Below, in pieces: positions 1 through 5,693 of a stretch of DNA of 8,311 nt. How positions within the stretch are numbered: position 1 is the first letter of the stretch; every line of letters starts with the position of its first letter. Below the pieces are notes generated by a model. The model worked only from the letters and a program-made list of their open reading frames with translations, ran no database searches and was not told where the DNA came from. The position numbers were made by a program, and so were the translations under genes. Source of the DNA: an uncultured Eubacteriales bacterium (GTDB taxonomy: Bacteria; Bacillota; Clostridia; Oscillospirales; Oscillospiraceae); the NCBI GenBank assembly GCA_905202605.1, contig CAJKSU010000125.1, positions 1 to 8,311 on the forward strand, given 5' to 3'.

Positions 1-459
1 GCCCTGGTTCGCCTTACCTTCTTTGTGCTGTGCAACTTCTTTGCCGCTCTGGTGGTGTTTGCCATTCTCATTCTCATTACCCTTGTCTATGTGGTGGTGA
101 TCTCCTCCTGGGGACAGCTGGAGGCCGCAACCGTCATCGGCAACTATGTGGCGATCCTTGCCACCGCCATGGCCTTTATCTCCATCGGCGTATTCATCTC
201 TTCGCTGACCCAGAACCAGCTGGTGGCCTGCGTGGCTACCGTGGCGGTGTTTCTTGGCCTGTACCTCATGGACTACTCCTACAGCTTCATGAAGGCCACA
301 TGGGCGAAAAATCTCATTTACTACTTTTCCATGTTCCGGCGCTATGAGGATTTTGCTCAGGGCATCTTCTCGTTCGCCGATCTGTTCTTCTACCTCAGCG
401 TTGCCGGTACGTTTGTATTCCTGACCGTGCGGATGCTGGAGAGAAAACGCTGGAGCTAA
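1..459 (+). CDS. ABC-2 / GldF-type ABC transporter permease, C-terminal part (5' end outside window)
   Basis: The frame is open from base 1 and stops with TAA at 457-459, giving the last 152 residues. A GTG at 25 is internal to this frame and is unlikely to be the start, because family members are usually about 280-300 residues. Visible are hydrophobic membrane segments around residues 10-36 (ending VVVISSW), 44-60 and 66-85 (VACVATVAVFLGLYLMD), and a last one near the end (LFFYLSVAGTFVFLTVRML) followed by a short basic tail RKRWS. The segment YFSMFRRYEDFAQGIFSFAD before the last helix resembles the conserved end of GldF/ABC-2 permeases. It should form the membrane channel of an exporter-type ABC complex in the cytoplasmic membrane. 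The GldG-family gene follows after only 16 bases, which supports the GldF-like assignment. The ATPase gene is expected upstream, outside the window. Substrate unknown. Confidence 0.85.
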   Translation, partial: ALVRLTFFVLCNFFAALVVFAILILITLVYVVVISSWGQLEAATVIGNYVAILATAMAFISIGVFISSLTQNQLVACVATVAVFLGLYLMDYSYSFMKATWAKNLIYYFSMFRRYEDFAQGIFSFADLFFYLSVAGTFVFLTVRMLERKRWS

Positions 460-475
460 GGAGGACCCGAACGCT

Positions 476-1996
476 ATGAGCAACAAGAAGAATCAAGAAG
501 TGAAGCCGGTGGACGCTGCCGGTTCCAGCGCCCAGCTGGGCAAAAAGCGCCGCATGAAGATCGGCGTTCTGTCGCTGATCTCCACCATCGTGGTGATTGC
601 GGCGGTCATCGCTGTGAACTATTTTGTGGATTATATCGCAGACCGCTATGTGCTGGAAATCGATATGACCAAGGAATCCGAGTATGAAATTTCCGATGAA
701 ACCGTACAGCTGCTGGACACCCTGTCCGAGCCGATCACCATCACCGTGCTGTGCGATGAAACGGACTATTCCAACGACAATGACCTGCGCCGTCTGCCCA
801 AGGTGCTCCAGCGCTATGAGCAGCTGAGCCACGGCAACGTCACCGTCAAGTACATCAACGCCGTGAACAACCCGGCGATCTTCTCCCAGTACGATCAGCT
901 GGGCGACCTTTCCTCCGGGGACATCATTGTGGAAAGCGCCAAGCGCTATAAGTCCATGAGCCCCTATGATCTTCTGGAGTACCAGAGCAGCAAATCTTCC
1001 TCCTCCTCGTCCTCCGGCAGCGACACCAAGTACCTCACCGGTCTTCGTGCCGAGCAGCGGCTGACCTCTGCAATCCTGTACGTCACCGCCAATAAGGTAC
1101 CCAAGGCAGCCTATATCTCCGGTCATCAGGAGAATGCCGAACATGAGACGCTGGACACCCTCCTGACCTCCGCCAACTACGACGTGACCACCCTGAGCCT
1201 GATGCAGGAGGGGAAGGTACCTGACGACGTGGACATGATTATCATTGCCCAGCCCAAGGGCGACTTCAACACCGAGGAAATCGATGCGCTGGAGGAATTC
1301 ATGAACAATGGCGGCAAGATGATCGTCACCTTTGCCTCCAACACCCCCAAGCTCACCAATCTGGAGGAGTACTTTGAGGAGTGGGGCGTTGCCTATGAGG
1401 ATCAGATGGTATACGACAACGAGCGCTGCTTCGCCGGTACCAACTTCTATCTGATGCCCAATGTCAATACCGTAGAGGGCCTGACCGATAATCTCGACAG
1501 CAAGAGCTATGTGATCATCCCCGGCGCCCGTCCCATCACCACCCTGTGGGAGCAGGACAACTGGAGAGGCACTCAGGTGCTGATGACCACCTCCAATAAC
1601 TCCTATGCCAAGGATCTCTCCTCCGAGACCACAAGCTATGAGCAGAGCGACGGCGATGCCACCGGCCCCTTCAATGTGGGCGTGCTGTCCTATCAGAACT
1701 CCATGCACAATCTGGACAGCACCTATTCCTACGCCCTGTTTCTGAATGCGGGCTTCCTCAGTGACAGTACGCTGGACAACACCGCATTCCTCAACAAGGA
1801 CTATGTGCTTGCCGCACTGAACTTCATGAGCGACGACACTGAGGCTGTCTCCATCCCCTCCAAGGATCTGACCACCACCACGCTGGCGGTTCCCGGCTCG
1901 GCAAAGAGCACCCTGTTCTATCTGCTGATCCTGATTATCCCCGGCGTGTGCCTGATTGCCGGCGTTACGGAATGGGCAAGAAGGAGACATAAGTAA
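476..1996 (+). CDS. GldG-family ABC transporter auxiliary protein (membrane anchored)
   Basis: A 506-residue protein. The ATG at 476 is preceded by TAAGGAGG at 457-464, which overlaps the stop codon of the permease gene, so the two are probably translationally linked. After a basic stretch (GKKRRMK, residues 22-28) comes a transmembrane helix at about 29-54, then a large extracytoplasmic region. The segment ESEYEISDETVQLLDTL just after the helix matches the family pattern of a Y-x-[IL]-S-x-x-T motif before a thioredoxin-like or Rossmann-like part. The segment RAEQRLTSAILYVT followed by PKAAYISGHQENAEHE (about residues 192-223) is the typical GldG/ABC_transp_aux signature. A second helix (FYLLILIIPGVCLIAGVTEW, near 480-500) ends in a basic RRRHK tail. 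A serine-rich linker lies at about residues 170-182. The family was named from Bacteroidetes gliding motility, but in Clostridia its role is undefined and gliding is not implied. Confidence 0.88.
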   Translation: MSNKKNQEVKPVDAAGSSAQLGKKRRMKIGVLSLISTIVVIAAVIAVNYFVDYIADRYVLEIDMTKESEYEISDETVQLLDTLSEPITITVLCDETDYSNDNDLRRLPKVLQRYEQLSHGNVTVKYINAVNNPAIFSQYDQLGDLSSGDIIVESAKRYKSMSPYDLLEYQSSKSSSSSSSGSDTKYLTGLRAEQRLTSAILYVTANKVPKAAYISGHQENAEHETLDTLLTSANYDVTTLSLMQEGKVPDDVDMIIIAQPKGDFNTEEIDALEEFMNNGGKMIVTFASNTPKLTNLEEYFEEWGVAYEDQMVYDNERCFAGTNFYLMPNVNTVEGLTDNLDSKSYVIIPGARPITTLWEQDNWRGTQVLMTTSNNSYAKDLSSETTSYEQSDGDATGPFNVGVLSYQNSMHNLDSTYSYALFLNAGFLSDSTLDNTAFLNKDYVLAALNFMSDDTEAVSIPSKDLTTTTLAVPGSAKSTLFYLLILIIPGVCLIAGVTEWARRRHK

Positions 1997-3528
1997 TGAA
2001 GAGCCTGAAAACCATTATCATTGCAGGCGCGGTACTTGTGGCCTTTATCATTGCGTCCATTGTCGTAACCCATATGCCCAAAAGCTCCGACGCACAGACG
2101 GAGGCCGCCTCCTCGGTGGAGTCCTCCGCTGCGGAAACCGCTTATGTCATCAACCGCAGCTATGACGAGCTGGAGCGGTTCACCATCATTCCCACAGAGC
2201 GGAAGGTAGACGAGAACACCTCCTATGCCTACGCTTCTGAGGAGCTGGACGTGAAAATCAGCCGCAGCACCGATGAGAACGGCTCCGAGACGTATTCCTA
2301 TGACGTTTCCCCGGATCCCGGCAAGTTCGACTATGATAGCTCCATGTTCCGCTCCATGCTCTATACTCTGACCTCCATCTCCGCCAACTCTGTGGTGGAG
2401 GAGGATGCCAAGGACCTGAGCGCCTATGGATTGGACGAGCCGACCGCCACCGTGAAGACCTATTACTCCGACGGCAGCGAGGTAGACCTGATCATCGGCT
2501 CTCAGGCTCCGGTGGATCAGGCGTACTACTGCATGACCAATGAGTCGAATACCGTCTACACCATCGGCAGCTATGTGGATTCGCTGCTGGTGCGGCGGCC
2601 CATTGAGTACCGGGCGATCACCCTGTTCCCCACCTATACCGAGGATGATATTTACACCAATATCAACTGGGTCAAGCTCACCAACCGGGACGGCAGTGAG
2701 ATCGAGATCCAGCTGGACAGCGACCAGTCCAATGAGTTTAACACCGAGGGCAGCCAGTACGTGATGCTCCAGCCCTATCAGGTGTCCGGCAACGCCACCA
2801 CCATCCAGCAGAACATTCTGGATGTGGTTGCCACCCTGTCTCTGGGCAGCATCATCAAGGATATTTCCGAGGATGAATATGCCGAGTACGGGCTGGATCA
2901 TCCTGCCAAGCTGGAAATGACCGATACCTCCGGCAATGAGGTGCGGCTGCTGATCGGCGATACCTGCCCCAATGCAGACTACACCTACTGCATGCTGGAG
3001 GGGACGGATACCCTGCTGACCTGTTCCTCCTCCGCAGTGGCATGGGAGGGCGTGAGCTATGTGCAGTTTATGCTGCGTACCGTATGGTCCTACAGCATTG
3101 AGCAGCTCAAAACCCTGAATATGAACATCGACGGCACCGAGTACACCGTGGATGTGACCCACTCCACCAAGAAGAACGCCAACGGAAACGACGCCGATCA
3201 GGTCAACGGCACGCTGGACGGCGAGGAGATCAGCGAAACGAACATCCGCCGTCTGTATATCAAGTGCCTGTACTTCCGTGTGGTGGATAACCTCACCGAG
3301 GACGAGAAGAAGGAATATGCGGACGCAGAGGCCACCTCCTCCGTCACCATTGAGCTGGAGGGCGGCGAGACCCATGTTCTGGAGCTGATACCCATGACGG
3401 ATCGGAAATACGCCATGCGGCTGGACGGCGAGATGGAGTACTACTGCTACAAGAAGAATCTCACCAGTCTGGAAACCGCCATCGAGTATGTCAAATCCGG
3501 TGACGAGCTGGACTTCAACTTCGACTGA
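1996..3528 (+). CDS. DUF4340 domain-containing membrane-anchored protein
   Basis: A 510-residue protein. Its ATG shares one base with the stop of the GldG gene (TAATG at 1994-1998), and AAGGAG at 1981-1986 provides the ribosome binding site, so translation is likely coupled. The N-terminus has one hydrophobic helix (about residues 6-26, TIIIAGAVLVAFIIASIVV) without a lipobox cysteine, so it is more likely an uncleaved anchor with the rest outside the membrane. A linker rich in Ser, Ala and Glu follows. Two similar blocks can be seen: LSAYGLDEP near residue 140 followed by LIIGSQAP and YYCM, and YAEYGLDHP near residue 294 followed by LLIGDTCP and YTYCM. This YGLDxP...LxIG pattern is characteristic of DUF4340 proteins. 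The gene regularly accompanies GldF/GldG-type genes; biochemical function is not known. It is the last gene before the terminator at 3558. Confidence 0.87.
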   Translation: MKSLKTIIIAGAVLVAFIIASIVVTHMPKSSDAQTEAASSVESSAAETAYVINRSYDELERFTIIPTERKVDENTSYAYASEELDVKISRSTDENGSETYSYDVSPDPGKFDYDSSMFRSMLYTLTSISANSVVEEDAKDLSAYGLDEPTATVKTYYSDGSEVDLIIGSQAPVDQAYYCMTNESNTVYTIGSYVDSLLVRRPIEYRAITLFPTYTEDDIYTNINWVKLTNRDGSEIEIQLDSDQSNEFNTEGSQYVMLQPYQVSGNATTIQQNILDVVATLSLGSIIKDISEDEYAEYGLDHPAKLEMTDTSGNEVRLLIGDTCPNADYTYCMLEGTDTLLTCSSSAVAWEGVSYVQFMLRTVWSYSIEQLKTLNMNIDGTEYTVDVTHSTKKNANGNDADQVNGTLDGEEISETNIRRLYIKCLYFRVVDNLTEDEKKEYADAEATSSVTIELEGGETHVLELIPMTDRKYAMRLDGEMEYYCYKKNLTSLETAIEYVKSGDELDFNFD

Positions 3529-3557
3529 TCCGGCAGATCAGACCAAATATGCAGGAT

Positions 3558-3589
3558 GCCCCCGCTGTGATTGCACGGCGGGGGCTTTT
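3558..3589 (+). terminator. Intrinsic terminator of the GldF-GldG-DUF4340 operon
   Basis: A strong stem-loop lies 29 bases after the DUF4340 stop codon. The arms are 3558-3569 (GCCCCCGCTGTG) and 3574-3585 (CACGGCGGGGGC): 12 paired positions with one G-T wobble and a 4-base loop (ATTG). TTTT follows directly at 3586-3589. The GC-rich stem and short T run fit Rho-independent termination on the + strand. Confidence 0.88.
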
Positions 3590-3643
3590 GCACGGGCGTC
3601 TGCCGACGGGAATCGACTGGATATTCGGAGGGGCATTGTGCTG

Positions 3644-3793
3644 CGTCACGTGACGCGTCACGTGACGGTAGCGTGACGCATCACGTGACGGTAACATGAC
3701 GCATCACGTGACGATAACGTGACGCGCTACGTTCGCGCCACGTGGCGCGCTACGTGACGGTAACGTGACGCGCTACGTGACGGTCACGCCAGA
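3644..3793. repeat. Tandem array of ACGTGACG with alternating 12/11-bp spacing (23-bp period)
   Basis: Octamer positions start at 3648, 3660, 3671, 3683, 3694, 3706, 3717, 3729, 3740, 3752, 3763 and 3775, that is at strictly alternating 12- and 11-bp steps. Eight of the twelve are exactly ACGTGACG, three differ by one base (3671 GCGTGACG, 3694 ACATGACG, 3740 ACGTGGCG), and the one at 3729 keeps only ACGT. The higher-order unit is 23 bp, made of a 12-bp half (CGCTACGTGACG or CGTCACGTGACG) plus an 11-bp half (GTAACGTGACG). Units run 3656-3678, 3679-3701, 3702-3724, 3725-3747 and 3748-3770, with partial units on both sides. Several positions are palindromic: CGTCACGTGACG at 3644-3655 and again at 3656-3667, and a 16-bp perfect palindrome at 3734-3749. 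Units abut without spacers. Function unknown; see findings. Confidence 0.9.
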
Positions 3794-3811
3794 ATCACGC
3801 TCCTACAGGAC

Positions 3812-3856
3812 AGGACATAACACCACAGGACAAAACAGCTTAGGACAGAACCAACC
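3812..3856. repeat. Short 15-bp tandem repeat, three diverged copies
   Basis: AGGACATAACACCAC (3812-3826), AGGACAAAACAGCTT (3827-3841) and AGGACAGAACCAACC (3842-3856) share AGGACAnAAC at a 15-bp period. One more AGGACA at 3807-3812 overlaps the first copy. It starts about 20 bases after the octamer array. Copies are imperfect beyond the first ten bases, so this may be an old slippage product. Confidence 0.6.
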
Positions 3857-4247
3857 ACCTTCCCGCGGAGAGCAGTTCGAGGTGTGGGCGGCGGCGGGGA
3901 GAGAGAAGGGGATGGTTTTGGAGGGAGAGACGGGGAACAAGGGGAAGCGTCTCCGACGGTTGGTGGGGGGAATCGGTGCTGAAAGCGATCTTGTATTCTG
4001 GAAACCGCAGGTTGGATGGAAAATTCTATGGAATTAGAAAATACTGGATGCTTGAAAGCCGGAAATGCCCTTCTCACGCCCTGAGAGAGCGCAGAAACGG
4101 AGAAATGGAAGGAACTGGTAAACCTAGACGGAGGAGGAAAAGAATGGGCGCACAGAGGACGGGAGAGGGTGAGAGGAAAATGGGCAGGAAGGGGCGAAAA
4201 TGCCCCGGAAATACCCCTTGCAGGAAGCCAATATCGGTTCCGGCAGC
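3857..4247. other. Intergenic stretch without a convincing gene; purine-rich on the + strand
   Basis: About 390 bases with long G/A-rich runs on the + strand, for example around 3888-3950 and 4120-4200. Open frames here translate into low-complexity Arg/Gly/Lys/Glu-rich (+ strand) or Pro/Ser-rich (- strand) sequence with no recognisable domain. One short frame at 4144-4263 (39 codons) has GGAGGAGG six bases upstream of its ATG, but in such purine-rich DNA this motif is expected by chance. A small hairpin, GGGGC at 4191-4195 with GCCCC at 4202-4206, lies at the end of this stretch, without a T run. Confidence 0.5.
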
Positions 4248-4251
4248 GATG

Positions 4252-4310
4252 GCTCCCCTGTAAGGGGAGCTGTCGCCGTAGGCGACTGAGGGGTCTCAGG
4301 CCGGTTCGGC
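4252..4310. repeat. Interspersed palindromic repeat with consecutive short-loop hairpins
   Basis: Two perfect hairpins stand back to back: GCTCCCCT (4252-4259), loop GTA, AGGGGAGC (4263-4270); then GTCGCC (4272-4277), loop GTA, GGCGAC (4281-4286), followed by TGAGGGGT. A third smaller stem, GCCG (4300-4303), loop GTT, CGGC (4307-4310), follows. The form CTCCCCT-AGGGGAG-CTG-hairpin-CTGAGGGG is one I recognise from memory as a common intergenic repeat in Oscillospiraceae and Ruminococcaceae genomes, where its - strand translation often gives spurious short proteins rich in Pro, Thr and Ser. Its second-hairpin sequence varies between copies. Whether it acts as an RNA element, a nuclease or transposase target, or is inert cannot be told from one copy. 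Confidence 0.75.
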
Positions 4311-4610
4311 TGGAATTGGCGCTTTTCTCTACACATTATAATAAAAAGACGAATTTCTGATGCAGCACGATCCCGTTGCAGTACCCCACCCGCCAAATTT
4401 CCACCGATTTCGCAATCCGCCCGCAATTCGCCCATCCAACCCCTGCGCAGGATATCTCAGAAACAGACAGAATTTTTAAGTAGACCGATTTCCCACTCAT
4501 ATATTTGGAATCCGTCGCTTCCCGTCGATTGCTCCGGGTCGCTAAAAAAGAGCGAAAATTGTGCTTTTTCAGAGAAAAAGCTGCGGGGCAAGAAAACTTA
4601 AAATACGACA
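4311..4610. other. Intergenic stretch with no gene seen
   Basis: About 300 AT-richer bases between the palindromic repeat and the terminator of the AEC operon. There is a TATAAT at 4337-4342 with a weak TTGGCG 15 bases upstream, but no gene follows on the + strand. Two small AT-type hairpins occur: TCGCT (4539-4543) with AGCGA (4551-4555), and GCTTTTTC (4563-4570) with GAAAAAGC (4574-4581). No coding frame with recognisable content was found. Confidence 0.5.
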
Positions 4611-4654
4611 GAAAAAGCCGTGTACCATGATTTGATGAAAATCAAGGTACACGG
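4611..4654 (-). terminator. Intrinsic terminator of the BMP-AEC operon
   Basis: Perfect 9-bp outer arms, CCGTGTACC (4618-4626) and GGTACACGG (4646-4654), enclose one A-A mismatch and a 6-bp inner stem (TGATTT at 4628-4633 with AAATCA at 4639-4644) around a 5-base loop. Read on the - strand, the stem is followed by C and then TTTTT (the complement of 4612-4616). It lies about 70 bases past the AEC stop codon, in the right orientation to end the - strand operon. Confidence 0.85.
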
Positions 4655-4726
4655 TCAATTGACGAATTTCCGGGAAACCGAGCGAAACTGCATCAGCGTC
4701 TCTATGAGCTTGCAAATTGTGGAAAA

Positions 4727-5671
4727 TCAGATGAAGCCCATGGTGCGCATCACGAACACCCACAGGGTCAGGGTAACGCTGGAGAGCAGCGTTGCGGTCA
4801 TCACCACGCTGGCGGACAGGGTGTCGTCACCGCCCATGTTCTTCGCCATGATGTAGCAGGTCACGGTGGTGGGGGAGGCCAGCATAATCATGATCGCCAC
4901 CAGCTCACTGCCCCGGAAGCCCATGTGGATGGCAACGGGGAAGATGGCGGCGGGGATGGCAACCAGCTTTAAAAAGGCTGCGGCAAGGGTAGGGGCGATC
5001 TTCTGGAGGGCTTCCCGACCTTTAAAGGTTGCGCCCAGCACCAATAGCGCCAATGGTGTTGCGGTGGAGGCAATGTAGCCAACGGACTTTGAGAGGAGCA
5101 CCGGCATGGGCAACCCTGCAAGGCTCCAGATCATGCCTGCGGCAATACCCAGAATGATCGGGTTGGTGATGACGCCCTTCAGGAGCTTTTTTACCAGCGC
5201 CAAGTCAAATTTCCCCTGTGCGGAGGTGACGGTAAGGATAATGACCGAGTAGATGTTGAACAGCGGCACCGCCGCCACGATCATCATGGGGGTCATGCCG
5301 GAGGAGCCATAGATGTTCTCCACAAAGGCGATGCCCAGAATCGCTGCAGAGCCTCGGGCGGCAGCCTGCGCAAAGGCACCCACCATGGATTTGTCCTTGA
5401 GGAACAGCTGCCCCAGCAGCCATGTGGCGGCAAACATGCAGGTGGTGGCCGCCATACAGAACAGTACAAATTTTCCGGAGAAGTCCGAGCGGATATCCAT
5501 TTCGGCAATGTCCCGGAACAGCTGCACCGGCAGGGCAACCTTGAACACGAACTTATCCGCCACGGAGGTAAAGCCCTCGTTCAGCAGGCCGATGCGCTGC
5601 AATAGGCCGCCAATCACAATGATGATAAAAATGGGCAGGGTGACGTTGAGGCTGAATAGAAAGTTTTCCAT
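4727..5671 (-). CDS. AEC (auxin efflux carrier) family transporter
   Basis: A 314-residue, strongly hydrophobic protein of normal length for bacterial AEC transporters (about 300-320). About ten membrane segments can be traced, starting with LPIFIIIVIGGLLQRIGLL at residues 12-30. Family features seen are VALPVQLFRDIA in the second segment, ARGSAAILGIAFVENIYG in the middle (the GlP-type break region), NPIILGIAAGM starting the second half, ATPLALLVLGATF, and the closing SPTTVTCYIMAKNMGGDDTLSASVVMTATLLSS stretch in parts typical of the carboxy-terminal helices. Bacterial members export or exchange small organic anions such as malate or malonate, or other carboxylates; the substrate here is unknown. 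The ATG at 5671 has AAAGGAA (complement of 5683-5689) 11 bases upstream. It begins 22 bases after the stop of the BMP-type gene, so the two are co-transcribed, and ends 73 bases before a terminator. Confidence 0.92.
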   Translation of the reverse strand: MENFLFSLNVTLPIFIIIVIGGLLQRIGLLNEGFTSVADKFVFKVALPVQLFRDIAEMDIRSDFSGKFVLFCMAATTCMFAATWLLGQLFLKDKSMVGAFAQAAARGSAAILGIAFVENIYGSSGMTPMMIVAAVPLFNIYSVIILTVTSAQGKFDLALVKKLLKGVITNPIILGIAAGMIWSLAGLPMPVLLSKSVGYIASTATPLALLVLGATFKGREALQKIAPTLAAAFLKLVAIPAAIFPVAIHMGFRGSELVAIMIMLASPTTVTCYIMAKNMGGDDTLSASVVMTATLLSSVTLTLWVFVMRTMGFI

Positions 5672-5693
5672 AAAATTCGGTGTTCCTTTCTGC

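Noticed and set aside
395..1990. Long open frame on the - strand opposite the GldG-family gene (531 codons)
   Set aside because: It lies antisense to a gene with clear family motifs, and its translation is rich in Gly, Val, His and Gln without any recognisable domain, as expected of a mirror frame of a GC-biased gene.
1918..3375. Long open frame on the - strand opposite the DUF4340 gene
   Set aside because: Same reason: low-information Gly/Leu/Ile/His-rich translation opposite a recognised gene in a coupled operon.
3644..3752. parS-like centromere sites (CACGTG cores, with a ParB-like protein gene nearby)
   Set aside because: Bacterial parS has the core flanked by TTT and AAA (TTTCACGTGAAA); here the flanks are CGT and ACG. 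The nearby protein has no visible ParB helix-turn-helix domain. The link is only suggestive.
3644..3793. CRISPR array
   Set aside because: The repeat units abut with no unique spacers and the period is only 23 bp.
3765..4037. 90-codon open frame on the + strand starting in the octamer array
   Set aside because: It begins in the tandem repeat, has no ribosome binding site of note, and reads through repeats and purine-rich DNA. The TGQNS-like pentapeptide repeat is simply the 15-bp DNA repeat.
4316..4342. Promoter with TATAAT at 4337 on the + strand
   Set aside because: The -35 is poor, the spacer is 15 bases, and no gene or recognised RNA follows before the convergent AEC operon.
4124..4435. 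103-codon open frame on the - strand
   Set aside because: Its middle (PETPQSPTATAPLTGE) is the translation of the interspersed palindromic repeat, a known source of spurious proteins.
4563..4581. Hairpin GCTTTTTC/GAAAAAGC as a second terminator
   Set aside because: The stem is nearly all A-T and a much better terminator for the same operon lies at 4611-4654.
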